Shown here one piece after another: positions 1 through 10,037 of a DNA stretch of 23,151 nt. The DNA comes from Funneliformis mosseae (Eukaryota > Glomeromycota > Glomeromycetes > Glomerales > Glomeraceae). Each line of letters begins with the position of its first letter. The first letter of the stretch is position 1. The position numbers and the translations under genes are program-made. The DNA is taken from positions 1 to 23,151 of the forward strand of contig CAJVPP010001060.1 of assembly GCA_910592005.1 (NCBI GenBank), read 5' to 3'. The notes beneath the pieces are model-generated. The model was not told the origin of the DNA, did no database searches, and saw only the letters and a program-made list of their open reading frames with translations.

Positions 1-866
1 AATAAATAAAATATATGAAATAAATATAATATAATAAAGATATAACATAAATAAAATAAAATAAATAAATAAATAAAATATATTGTATAAAAGAAATATA
101 TATCATAGATAACATAGAAGATATATAAGACATATATGACTTCCTAAGGATTAACATTATCTTTTTGATCATCATCATCTATGTATTCTTTATGTAATAA
201 TAATTAAGATAATAAATAAAATAATAATAATAAAATAAATATAAATAATAAAATAAATATATTAAAAAAAATTATGATAAATGTGATATTATTAATCATT
301 ATGATATTTATAATCATGAATTTAATGATAATCATGATTATAATAATTTTATTTTCTTACAAATCATAAATCTAAAATAATTTTTTAATATCAATAAACT
401 GTTACTAATACTATTTAATCTAATAATCTATATAATAACAAAATTAATTGATTAGCAAAATTATTTTTACTTTTTTTTTCATTACAATTTTTTTTAATTA
501 TATTTTTTTATTCATATATTTTGAATTTTAATAATATGCTTATTCATTATTTTTAACATTTCTTTTTGAAAAATTATACTAATATTAAATATTTTACTGA
601 ATATTATTATCTTAAACAAAATATTAAATATTAATATTTTTAAATTTATTTAATTTAATTTAAAAATGTTATATTATTCAAAGAAATAAGATACTACAAT
701 TAGAAACTCAAACTTTTTTTTGAATAATTTTCTTATATTCAATTTATGAAAATAACATAATTAAAACTCTATCTATTTTTTTTTTTTTTAGAAATGTTGC
801 TAATATAATAATTATGATAAGTGAAATAATTTTGATAATATTAAATTGATTACGTTAATTTAATAT

Positions 867-967
867 TTATTATAAATTATTAATATAATAATTACGTTTG
901 TCAAAATATAAAATGTTTATTAAAATACAATTTAATTAATAATTTGTCAATTTATATTGAAGTATTT
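867..967 (+). repeat. Diverged direct repeat, copy A
   Basis: This stretch shares an ordered block of similarity with 1680-1768: a common TTATTATAAATTATTAATA start, then matching segments through to a shared TTAATTA...AATTTATAT part. Copy A carries about 19 extra bases (near 910-930). Several differences are C/T or G/A (for example ACGTTTGTC against ATATTTGTT). It is probably an old non-coding repeat family. Both copies are A+T-rich, so some of the match could be compositional. Confidence 0.45.
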
Positions 968-1679
968 TGTATTATTTTACAATTTTGTATTTAATTAAGC
1001 TTATAATATTATATGAAAAACTAGATGTAAATTAACTATTGATAAAAAAAAATTTTATACATTACTAATCATTAAAAAAGTATAACTTTACTTATTCTAA
1101 AGTTAATTTTTATATAAATAGTTTCTTTAATATTCCTTTTAATCAAAATATTAATGCTTTAAATTATATTTTTTTCTTAATAATTCTTACAAATATCATT
1201 TTTATTAGTCTCTTTTTAGATCAATAATAATTAGTTGTTCTAATTTTTTCTTTTCATTTAGTTTAATAATATTGATTATTTAATAAATCTTTGTGATAGA
1301 ATCAGATAAAATAACTGATTAGCCTAGTAGGAGTTAGTCTTACTAATAAAAAATATTAAACAGCAGTTTTTATTTTCTACATTTATATCTATTTTAAGAT
1401 TTTCATGTATTTTTTACTAAAATTTTATTATATAATAAAATATTGCATTATTGCATCTATAAAAAAAAGTTATTTAAATTCAATTAAAATTTTAATATAT
1501 TATTTTTTCAAGATTATATATATATAAGATATATTAAAATTTAGTTTTATTTCAATTAGTAAGTTCTAAAAATACAATATCAAAAATCATATTTAGAGAC
1601 TTTTGGTTATTCTTTGTAATATGAATATACTTTAATGCTAATTAATTTTGATATTAAAATTTATTATGTCAATTTGACA

Positions 1680-1768
1680 TTATTATAAATTATTAATAAA
1701 GTAATTATATTTGTTAAAATATAATTTAATTAGTAATTCATTAATTTATATATTAAAATATAATTTGT
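1680..1768 (+). repeat. Diverged direct repeat, copy B
   Basis: Second copy of the repeat at 867-967, in the same orientation about 0.8 kb downstream. It lacks about 19 bases found in copy A and shows T or A at several places where copy A has C or G. It is directly preceded by a 15-base palindrome (ATGTCAATTTGACAT, 1666-1680, symmetric about its centre base). Confidence 0.45.
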
Positions 1769-2549
1769 TTTTAATAATATAACCTCTGATGAGTATAGGC
1801 TTTTTCAGAATATCTTATAATTAATACTATTTTTATCTGTTAAATGTAAAAAAAAAACTGCTTTACATTAATAAAAATATTAAAATAGGTAAAATAAATA
1901 AAAAGAAAAAAGTTAGTATAACAAGAATATGTATCAAATGAAAATGTTTAGAAAAAACTCTCAATTGTATGCTACTAGTTAAGGTATATCCCAACTATTC
2001 TCAGAAATAATTATTAAAACATTGAATAGAATTGCTAAGGTTTACTTATAATTTATTATAAAGTGAAATAAAAATGTTATTTATAAAGAAAGATGATATC
2101 AAAAAAGAAATATATAAATCTTATGAATTATCAATAAAACTTCTTTTATTTAGTAAAATTCAAGCTGAAATAAATGTTAATAAAGTAAATAATAAGAAAT
2201 TCATTAATTTAGCTATTTGAAATGAAAGAAAATTTTGAGAGCTATAATTCATTTAGTAATGTTATTACGTAAAACATTAATATTGTTCTTGCAAATATAA
2301 TTGCTAAAGCAATTGATAAAACTATAACTGCTAGAAATGAGATTATTAAGCAAAATACTCAATATACACAAAGTGAATCTGTTAGTTTTCTATCATTTTG
2401 AACTTGTAATGATTTATAACAAACTATTACTATCTGTGTTCAAAATTTTTCATCTTCAATATGTAACCATTTTTACATCACCTACCTGCATACTCCATCA
2501 AGGTATACTTTACATCATCACAAGCCTATCACAATAAACAATAACAAGT

Positions 2550-3274
2550 ATGCATTATAATCTCTTCATTTTGAAAAGAAGCATAAAAATAATAAATGGC
2601 TTATTTCCCATAAGGTTTTTGTGATAGCAAGCTTACTTATTGCCAAAAAATGAATGGAATTTTGCATGAATCTATGAGGTACAAAAACATCCTTGCAAAA
2701 TCCAAGTGGATGGTATTCATGCAGTCTCTATTGATCTTGAGGTTAGAATACCATTCACATGGTACTCTTCAACAAAAGGTGTAGGTAAGATTGGTGAGGT
2801 CTACTTCCAAACGCAAACAAAAATAAGGCTAAAAGACTTATTAAATCATTAGCATGTATGAGGCGAAAATTTTCATTTGCAAATGAAATACATAGAAAGC
2901 AGTTTCATTTTCAATCGTGAATTTGATGCTATCATCATTCCATCTTCTGAAGTGTCAAATATGACAAATAGAAAAACAAGAAAAATTATACGAAAAACAG
3001 TTCGGCAAATGATTGGTTGGACATATTATAAATTTCGCCAACGGTCTAGAAGCCAAAGTAGAAGAATTGGGAGTTCACATCATTATTCAAAATGAAGCTT
3101 ATAACTTTAAAGTTTGTAGCTGGTGTGGAAAATTCAAAAATTGGAGGGTCCAAGGTGCACAACTGCCGGAATTGTGGAACTGTAATGGATCGAGATGAAA
3201 ATGGCGCTCGGGGAATTTTTCTCCGGGTTTTGCTTGATGGAGCCTTGATTCTTTCCGGAAATCATGCAAAATAA
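2550..3274 (+). pseudogene. Fanzor (eukaryotic TnpB) RNA-guided nuclease relic
   Basis: This is a broken copy of a TnpB/Fanzor-family nuclease, a transposon-encoded RNA-guided DNA endonuclease. Seen in order: a RuvC-I-like segment at 2703-2790 (AVSIDLEVRIPFTWYS, with the Asp codon at 2733 and a Lys-Gly-Val-Gly tail); a RuvC-II-like segment at about 2900-3040 (FDAIIIPSSEVSNM, Glu codon at 2949, then a basic stretch ending YYKFRQR); a zinc-ribbon CxxC at 3115-3126 (CSWC) and a second CxxC at 3164-3175 (CRNC); and RuvC-III with DRDENGARG at 3188-3214. The parts lie in all three forward frames, so at least four frameshifts plus stops (TAG and TGA after the RuvC-I part) prevent a single product. 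The usual DPG of RuvC-I reads DLE. A weak upstream continuation (2550-2650, Lys/His-rich) may be the preceding beta-barrel region, but most of the N-terminal half is not recognisable. The final stop is at 3272-3274. Family assignment is strong; the upstream boundary is uncertain. Confidence 0.85.
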
Positions 3275-3605
3275 TAGCAATGCTTAAGTATTACATCCGC
3301 CATAAATTCCGTTTTATTATTCAAAGCTAAGTATAATAATTTTAAGACAAAGGAAAAAAATAATTACTATACAAATATTTTATTTGATATTTATTTTTTT
3401 AAAAAACTATTTATACATCCAAATTTTTTATAAATAACGGGAATATAAATTAATTCTTGTAATAAATAAAAAAAAAAAAAAAGGAAAAAAAAAATTTGAA
3501 TCTCAAATTCAAAATTTACCTAAATATAATCATAAATATATATATCTTTTTAAACTATATACATAGTAAGAAAAATTGTATTTTATATTAAAATAAATAG
3601 TCACT
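3275..3605. other. Intergenic, convergent 3' ends
   Basis: A+T-rich spacer between the Fanzor relic (plus) and the 3' end of the F-box gene (minus). It includes an A-run near 3470-3490. In TnpB and Fanzor loci the guide RNA (omega RNA) often overlaps the 3' end of the gene and the element's right end, so a relic could lie within the first ~100 bases, but I see no convincing conserved hairpin. No gene is visible. Confidence 0.5.
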
Positions 3606-6031
3606 TTAGTATTTAACCAAATTATCCATATTTAATAAATTAAAATTAAATCCGATAGCAAACAACTTATTTTTGATATCATTATTAAAGACTGGATCAT
3701 TAGTTTCGATAGGATTAAATTCGGGCGAAACATCAATCATTTCTTCGTCATTAATATTTCTGACGTTATGGTATTCAATTAAATGTTTTCTTACATTTCT
3801 AAAAGAATATGACATTTTGGGGTGCTCCTTTGCAAAACATACTTTACATTTAAACTTGTTATTTTCTCGATAACCACCAAGTACTGCACCTTGCACAGTT
3901 GTTGTTGGTCCGCCATTGTTCAATAAATATGTAGCTTCGCACCAAATTAGTGGCATTAAAGTTTTCATAAGATAATTTTCATCCCATAGATTATATGGAT
4001 TACCTTCATGAAATGGCGGATTCCTATAAGATGGACACCAAGGTAAATATTTTTCAATAATAAACCTATTTTCATCTTGTTGTATATTAACATTGGCATT
4101 CGAATCAAATTGGAAGAAATATTGATCGTACAACATGTAATATTCATCCGTCGAAGATGACGGCGTTGGCATTTCATAATTTAAAGAAAATTGGTCCATA
4201 TCAACATCTTCCATTTGGTCTGTGTAAAAATAATCTGAATAGATAGGTGCTGAATTGGATGTAGATGCATAATCAAAAGAAAAATTCGATGTATCGTGCG
4301 ATATTAGGGAGTCGATTGACATTATGGAATTTGTATCTGCGTAAAGAAAATATTAATTAATTTTTTTTTTTTTAAAAAAAAAAAAAAAAGGTAAAAAATC
4401 TCCCTTTGCTTACCTGTATAAGATGTGTTATTGTCATTAGAATAAGAAAAATCGGAAATTTGAGTTGGCATTGAAAAGTAAATGGACATATTGGGTATAG
4501 TTATGTTGTCAATATTCATAGGAGTGTCGTCAGATGTTGAGATTAAGTTATCAATATTCATAGAAGCATTATTGGAAGTTGAGGTTACGCCTTCAATCTT
4601 ATCAGAAGTGGTATCTGATATTGAAGTTGTATTTTCAACTTTTATATTTGTAAACTCAGTAAATGGTGTTGTATCTTCAACTTTTATATGTGAAAAGTCG
4701 GTTATTGAAGTCGTATTTTCAGATTTGATGGGGGTAGTTTCATTCGTCATATTATTATCAGCGGAAGCGGAAGTGGAAGTGGAAGCTGAACTGGTTGACG
4801 TATTAACTGCAGCTGAAGTGGATGTTGAAGAAAATGCTAATTCGGCTGCACTAATTTCAATTTGTTCCATTTTTTTCTCAGTTTCTGGATCAGGAATCCA
4901 TTGTTTAGCTATTTCATAAATATCAAATTGTCTCATCTGGATGATGGTATCTTTTGGAAGAATTTTTTCTTTTTCAATGCGCAGCTGTCTCTTCTTTTCA
5001 GATAATTCATTATATTCTTTTATTAATTTCTTTTTCAACAAAGCCCAAGCACGATCCGTGAAAGGTTGTGGAGATTTAAGATTAATATATTTCGTGGCGT
5101 TCGTGTAAGCATTGGTTTCCATGAGGGTATCAGAATATTTGGCAATTCCATATTCATTTTTTTCTGATTTCATCTCCAAAATTCTGGATTGAATTTGTGA
5201 AGCTCTCTCACTTCTCTTTATCGAGTTTTCATGCATCTTATTTCTTAATTCTTTGTCAGTTTCCAATTTTCTCTTGACAGCTTCCTTCATTTTGGCATCA
5301 CCTTCTTCTCTCTTTTTTCTAATCCACTCAATCCTAAGAGTATGAGGAATCTCTTTAAATTCTTCATAAGCAGCTAAATAATCCTTAGTCCAATAAAGGC
5401 TCGAAGGTCTATTCTTTGTTCCTCTGTCCCATGCCCTTCTATGCCAAGATGGAATGTAAGCCAATCCCGCCAACACATCATCAGCTCTTACATTTTGTAG
5501 TTTAAAAAAATCTTGTTTAATATCTTCTTTTCTAAAAATATTTTTAAAAATGTACGTGTATAATATATATATATGTATTTAAATAAAAAATAAGATGTAA
5601 AAGCAAATAAATCATACTACATCATATCGAATAGGTTACCTTAAGGTTCTTTCCTTTAAACAATCCTCGCAGCAGCGGACAAGAAATTCCCAATAAACTT
5701 TCCGAATTTTTGTTTTACCACAAAATTGGCATCCCCTCTCCAAGACCAATCTCACATACTGCCTCTCTGTCATTCCATCTGGAGGTGGCAATTGTAAGTA
5801 CGGCAAAAACATCTCCCTGGATGCTTTCCAAATTTCTTGAGTTGTCATTGAGGTTTCTGCACTCAAGAATCCATTAAATCTTTTGCATGCTCGAGCCAAA
5901 GATAACAAGTCAACGGGAGGAAGGTTTTGGCATATATTTATAAACATTTCTGGGGGAAGCGTGATAAATAAACACGGCCCCGTCGCCCGCTGCTTTCTAC
6001 CTCCAGCGCCTTGAATATTCCTCCGGACCAT
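3606..6031 (-). CDS. F-box protein with Ser/Thr repeats and C2H2-like tail
   Basis: Three exons: 6031-5640, 5531-4414 and 4336-3606 (minus strand), joined by introns with GTAACC/TTTTAG and GTAAGC/CGCAG ends; phases agree and give 746 residues. Residues 22-70 form an F-box (LPPEMFINICQNLPPVDLLS, then a conserved IW), which in this family binds Skp1 in SCF ubiquitin ligases. A cysteine cluster follows (C101, C104, C120, C121, C124; CxxC-x15-CCxxC), typical of many fungal F-box proteins and possibly metal-binding. Residues ~194-349 are charged and probably helical/coiled-coil. Residues 364-389 are a Ser/Thr/Ala run, and 399-475 are ~14-residue tandem repeats. Near the end, C667, C670, H688 and H693 make a CxxC-x17-HxxxxH zinc-finger-like motif. 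The ATG at 6031 is the first in frame; upstream is A/T-homopolymer leader. The substrate cannot be told. The F-box call is firm; exon joins are inferred from sequence alone. Confidence 0.85.
4499..4729 (-). repeat. In-frame 42-bp degenerate tandem repeat
   Basis: Within exon 2 of the F-box gene the protein repeats a ~14-residue unit about five times: units begin IKSENTTS, IKVEDTTP, IKVENTTS, IEGVTSTS and IDNLISTS, followed by a partial IDNI. One unit is 16 residues. The unit contains acidic residues and Ser/Thr. The repeats probably arose by slippage of a 42-bp DNA unit while keeping the frame. Function is unknown; the string is likely disordered. Confidence 0.75.
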
Positions 6032-6337
6032 ATTGTAAATATCTTTATCTTTTAAGTTATTTGTACAAAAAAAAAATGAAAAAAATTTGTCAGAGAGATA
6101 AAAGAGGTGCCTCAAAAAAAAAAAAAATGAAAATGAAAAAAAAAAGAAGAAAAGAATTTAACCTGGTGTTTATTTAAACTAAATCCTCTTTTAGGTATTT
6201 CCGAACTAATTGAGATTTGATTGAGGTATAAACGTTGTACAGTGAATAAAATTTCCCGCAGTAAAGCTGTGACACGGTGGGATTAATAAATAAATCAAGG
6301 GGGGGGGTGGATAGATATAAATTTCGATAAAGGAAAG

Positions 6338-6370
<33 letters not shown>

Positions 6371-6529
6371 ATAAATAACTGGCTTTGGGAAAGGAGAAAC
6401 GGCAAACGTTTTATTCTTATTTGCTGACATGAAAGGAAATGTAAATGAGTTTATTGTTGTCAAATGACCTTTCTATTTGAAAGGGAGAACAAGATAGAGA
6501 AAACTTAAACCTTTTAATCACCATTCTAA

Positions 6530-6572
6530 CTGATGAGAGTTTTGATGATCCAAATACAAGTCTCGTCATCAG
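6530..6572. repeat. Imperfect inverted repeat (hairpin)
   Basis: CTGATGAGAG at 6530-6539 is matched by TCTCGTCATCAG at 6561-6572, whose reverse complement is CTGATGACGAGA. That gives 7 bp, one bulged base and 3 further pairs around a ~21-base loop. It lies about 500 bp upstream of the F-box gene. It contains the CTGATGA string of hammerhead ribozymes but lacks the GAAA core. Confidence 0.4.
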
Positions 6573-6602
6573 AAGTCAGGGTATATAATACAAAAAATAC
6601 TA

Positions 6603-6758
6603 ATGAAACCAACTTCGGAAACAATGTTTAATATTAGAAATTCATTACAAAACTTGTGGTTGCACGAAGTAACCGCGTTATTGATTTCGATGATTTTCGT
6701 GTAAATTGGCGCAGCTATTTCTTTTTTGATGCAAACAAAGTTGTCATATGACGGATAA
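6603..6758 (+). pseudogene. Short hydrophobic coding-like remnant
   Basis: From an ATG at 6603 one frame runs 33 codons to a TAA (6702-6704), then continues for 17 more codons to a TAA at 6756-6758. The translated segments are LWLHEVTALLISMIFV, then IGAAISFLMQTKLSYDG, together resembling one membrane helix interrupted by a stop. The stretch is less A+T-rich than its surroundings. It could be an exon remnant of a membrane protein, an unrecognised exon with a splice site near the TAA, or chance. I do not recognise a family. Confidence 0.25.
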
Positions 6759-6848
6759 CAGTAACTATTTGTGAAGTAATATAAACCTCTATAAGAACCG
6801 TTAATTGAATATCATGATAATCTACTTGAAACCCTTTGAACGCAGGAT

Positions 6849-6854
6849 CACGTG
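6849..6854. promoter_or_regulatory. E-box CACGTG
   Basis: A perfect CACGTG palindrome inside GATCACGTGACACG, the consensus for bHLH regulators such as yeast Cbf1/Pho4 types. It is far (about 0.8 kb) from the F-box start, so its relevance is uncertain. Confidence 0.25.
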
Positions 6855-7531
6855 ACACGACCTTATTTAAACCTTAATTTCATTTTAAAAAAATTTTTTT
6901 TTCATTTTCTCAATCGGAATAAGTTTTTATTATATTTTATTGGATTTTCTTATCATGATTTAAACTTATTTAGGAATTCTTTTAAAAGAGGTCGCGATTC
7001 GTTTTCGTAAAATCATGGAAATCAGAACTTAAGGTTGATACCCTTATTTAAATGACCATTTTCGTTTTGCATTCTTGCATTTACATATTAGTAGTGAAAA
7101 AAGCTTACCACATTAATCTCGTTATCAACCTGAATCATATGAGCATTAGATGATTTTTCAACATTTCTTTGTTTACTTCGTATTTTAACATGTGAATAAT
7201 TTCTCTTGAAATTTGTATATATCAATATCAATCAATTCGTTGTGACTCGCATTTTAAATTCTTGTGTTCTTCGGCTCGCATTCTTGAATTTTTGGGAGAT
7301 AAAAAAATTTTTCTTCTCACGCCAATAGCAACTATTTTCCTGTTTTTTTTTTTTTTTTTTTTTTTTATTAAAAAAAAAAAATCATCAATCAATTTTCAAA
7401 TCAAGTATCTCAATAAAGGAAGCATGCGACTGGATGTTAGAACCAACCCAAAAATATCCTTCAATAACAAATGTAAACATTAATAAATCCATATATATTC
7501 ATCCCTTTTATCGATAAAACTCAAATATATA

Positions 7532-7562
<31 letters not shown>

Positions 7563-7660
7563 ACAAACATAAGCACATTAATGTGTATCTTTTTTTCATT
7601 TATGAAGATTTGTAAGTGATCATGCAATTGTAAAACATCAATTTTATTATAAATTTCATA

Positions 7661-7666
7661 TTTATT
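7661..7666 (-). terminator. Poly(A) signal AATAAA for mS29 gene
   Basis: On the minus strand AATAAA occurs about 62 nt beyond the mS29 stop codon. Another AATAAA overlaps the stop itself (7729-7724). Either could direct cleavage and polyadenylation. In this A+T-rich DNA the hexamer also arises often by chance. Confidence 0.3.
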
Positions 7667-7727
7667 TATATACTTATTAACTAAGTATTTTTTTTTTATA
7701 TTAAATATTTGTATAAAACTTTTTTTA

Positions 7728-9810
7728 TTACAACCCTTTCCAACACGTCAAATAAAATTTTTTTGGATTTCCATTCGTTGCCAAAAAATATTTAAGAAAA
7801 GATTGTTCCTTTGGTTCTAGTAAAATAAAGAGTAATCCAAATCAATTTCTCAATATCATCGCTTAATTAAATAATTAATTTCTTAAATAGCTTACGTTGC
7901 ATAATTGCTGTATCATAATAATAATCCATCATGGCTTTCGCTTCATCTTTTGTATACTCCTTTACGTCGAATCTTTGCAGTCCGGTTGTATACTGCCAAA
8001 TTGTGTCCGAAACCGGCTTCCATGATGATGCTTCAGATAATCCAAGTGCAATTTCTAATGTTTTACTAATAAATGGTTTAAAATTATGCGATAAAGCCCC
8101 TATCGCTGCTCCATATGTCTATAGATAGGCAAACCAATTTTCAATAAAAAATGACAAAGTCAAAATTTTCAAACGCTAGTGATATAGTCCTTACGAAATC
8201 TTTCTTTCCAGAAAAGTATTCCAAGATAGTTCGAGGAAGTGATAGTCTATTGACTTCTAACAAAGAATCATCAACATCACGATATTCAGAATTGGCATAA
8301 AATGCGTTGACTTCATCAACTGCAAGCAAAACTGGATATTCTGAATTATTTCCTATTTCTTCCAAGAATATTTCAAAAACGTCTTGCGCGGAATGAGGAT
8401 CATTTATTCCTACATCCAGTAATTGAGACGCGGTCTTGTCTCCTTCGATTGCATGACGATGTATTTGGTGACTTCGTCTAAGTTTGATCTAATGTCAAAA
8501 TTAATTATCACGTTTTTAAAATATATTTATCATAATCAATTGGAACTTAATAATTAAATTTGATCTCGCATACATTTCTTAGATAACGTTCGTTTACACG
8601 TTTGATCTGCTGTAGAATCGATGCGGCCAACGTAGGTTGTACAAATTCATTCGTTGATTCCACCTTTATATATGGAAACGTACTATTTACAAATTGGATC
8701 GCTAACAAATTATTGTATGAATTAAAGAATACTGAAATTATAAAAAAAATTTAAAAATGATAATAATATATATATATAAATTCTTACCATGTGGAATATA
8801 GATCACAATCCATGGTTGACACATTGCATAATTAACAGCTTGCACAAGTAGCGCACTTTTGCCAACTCCTAACGATCCTGCTAATTTTAAAACATTCACA
8901 TAAACGTCAAAAGATCTTAAAACGTCTCATTTAAAATTTAACATGAACTCACATAAAATAAATCTATTATTTGTACTAGGTGACGTGGATGCATCCTTAA
9001 GCAAACTTATTAATTCCACTGAAGATTGACGAACGACTAATGATGGGCGGTGAAATAACGCAAACTATAAAAATTATCTTTTTATAAATATGTAAATGAC
9101 ATAAAAACATAATTAACAAATAACTTATTTACCTCTTTAGATAACGATGTTGGAAATTTAAATACATTAAATTTTGGAATAACTTCTTCCGGAATTTGAT
9201 AAACTTTACCAACATTTTCATGAGTGAAAACGTCCTATTTTAAGATTTGATAAATTCATGCCGTGTAACATTTTTACTTTAAAAATAAATCGATTAGATA
9301 ATCTTACCGGAAGCATATCATTTAAAATAATAACAGGAGCAGCTTTGTAAAACTCTTCACTGCCCTGTTCAGAACTACTTGCACTTTTAATTTCTCCCTC
9401 CTAAGCATAAATTAATAATCGAACATGGAAAGATTATAAAAAATCACGCTTAAGTAATCTTTGAAAAAAAAAAAAAAAAAAAAAAAAAAAATGTCAAATT
9501 TACTTCTGATGACTCTTTCTTAGTTTTTTTTCGTTTAAATCCCAAACTTTTTCCTTGCTTTTCCTTCGGTTTTTTTACTATACAATAAAATAAAAATAAA
9601 ATTAGATGCGATTAAGAAAATTCAATTTGGATGATTCCTACATTTTGGTCTTGCTGTTCCAGTTCTTTTTTGTTGAATAATCAAACTTGATGAAATTAAG
9701 GGTGGTCGAATAGCACTTAGTATTGGAGGAATTAGAAAAGATCGTCTTGCATTCACTCTTGGGATAATTGAATTAATATTTGGTATGATTTTTGTATATA
9801 AAGATGACAT
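7728..9810 (-). CDS. RSM23: Mitochondrial ribosomal protein mS29 (DAP3/Rsm23)
   Basis: Ten exons on the minus strand: 9810-9642, 9577-9504, 9400-9308, 9234-9133, 9064-8953, 8880-8788, 8731-8574, 8488-8195, 8118-7896 and 7816-7728. All introns are GT-AG (56-103 bp) and phases agree, giving 468 residues, close to fungal Rsm23. This is the P-loop GTP-binding protein of the mitochondrial small ribosomal subunit. The first ~56 residues are rich in Ser, Arg, Ile and Pro without acidic residues, fitting a mitochondrial targeting sequence. Residues 185-192 are GSLGVGKS (Walker A), followed by ALLVQAVNYA and WIVIYIPH. Walker B is VLLAVDEVNAFY at 320-331, followed by the family motif SEYRDVD and RLSLPRTILEYFSG. 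The C-terminus NGNPKKFYLTCWKGL matches the family's usual NP(R/K)-F ending. A T28 run (A28 on the plus strand, 9464-9491) sits in intron 2. Start chosen as the first ATG with a targeting-like N-terminus. Confidence 0.93.
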
Positions 9811-9932
9811 AGTTCCGAGAAATAAAATATCTCGAGAAAGAGATTTTTGAAATCGTGAAAAAAAAAATTCCGACTTTTTATAAATTTAGTTTGCTTAAAT
9901 TGGATAGATCTGGTTAAAAATTGCAGATAAAC

Positions 9933-9946
9933 AAAAAAAAAAAAAA
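9933..9946 (-). terminator. Pol III T-tract terminator
   Basis: A run of 14 A on the plus strand, which is T14 on the minus strand, begins about 10 nt after the 3' end of the tRNA-Ser gene. This is the standard RNA polymerase III termination signal and is longer than needed. Confidence 0.8.
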
Positions 9947-9955
9947 GAAGATTTT

Positions 9956-10037
9956 CGTCGCCTGCAGGATTCGAACCTGCGCTCCCAAAGGGAAATGGCT
10001 TAGCAGGCCACCGCGTTAACCACTCCGCCAAAGCGAC
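9956..10037 (-). tRNA. tRNA-Ser (anticodon GCT)
   Basis: An 82-nt class II tRNA, no intron. Acceptor stem GTCGCTT pairs with AGGCGAC (one G-T pair), discriminator G. The D arm is GCG-GAGTGGTTAA-CGC (A box), anticodon stem GTGGC/GCCAT with loop CTGCTAA, so the anticodon is GCT (plus-strand AGC at 10002-10004). The long variable arm contains TCCC-TTT-GGGA, as expected for tRNA-Ser, and the T arm is GCAGG-TTCGAAT-CCTGC (B box). It reads AGC and AGT serine codons. It lies 145 bp upstream of the mS29 start and is followed by a T14 terminator. The open frame crossing it (9753-10031) is a shadow. Confidence 0.97.

Larger units (their letters stand above)
1..2549. other. A+T-rich gene-free flank
   Basis: The first 260 bases are nearly pure AATAA/AAATA low-complexity sequence. 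The rest is A+T-rich with T- and A-runs and stop codons in every frame. I see no intact gene. It contains a diverged direct repeat (867-967 and 1680-1768, listed separately) and an odd palindrome at 1666-1680. The 66-codon open frame at 2337-2537 has no recognisable domain and lies just upstream of the Fanzor relic; it may be noise or a decayed N-terminal part. I could not assign it. Confidence 0.6.
6032..7727. other. Intergenic region with F-box promoter
   Basis: This 1.7-kb spacer separates the 5' end of the F-box gene from the 3' end of the mS29 gene (both minus). It holds a G9 run (6299-6307), an A31 run (6338-6368), a hairpin (6530-6572), a CACGTG E-box palindrome (6849-6854, about 0.8 kb upstream of the F-box ATG), long T/A runs at 7341-7380 and 7530-7564, and a short hydrophobic coding-like stretch (6603-6758). 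Open frames at 6206-6463 and 7262-7483 are produced by homopolymers encoding Phe or Lys runs and are not credible genes. Confidence 0.6.

Noticed and set aside
1..260. Possible satellite or CRISPR-like array in AATAA repeats
   Set aside because: No regular repeat-spacer structure; simple low-complexity A/T sequence.
1786..1830. Hammerhead-like CTGATGAG string
   Set aside because: No stem II hairpin and no GAAA core follow, so the ribozyme fold cannot form.
4482..4919. 145-codon plus-strand open frame
   Set aside because: Antisense to the repeat region of the F-box gene exon 2; the acidic Val-rich sequence is the mirror of that repeat.
6206..6463. 85-codon minus-strand open frame
   Set aside because: Much of it is a Phe run encoded by the A31 tract and Pro codons from the G9 run.
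6530..6572. Second CTGATGAG string, considered as a hammerhead ribozyme
   Set aside because: It forms an inverted repeat, but the GAAA core is missing; kept only as a hairpin.
7262..7483. 73-codon plus-strand open frame
   Set aside because: Contains Phe and Lys homopolymer translations of T- and A-runs; no domain or splice context.
7931..8128. 65-codon plus-strand open frame
   Set aside because: Exactly antisense to mS29 exon 9, whose sense product matches the family.
9753..10031. 92-codon minus-strand open frame
   Set aside because: It runs through the tRNA-Ser gene and into the mS29 first exon in another frame; it is a translation of tRNA sequence and T-runs.
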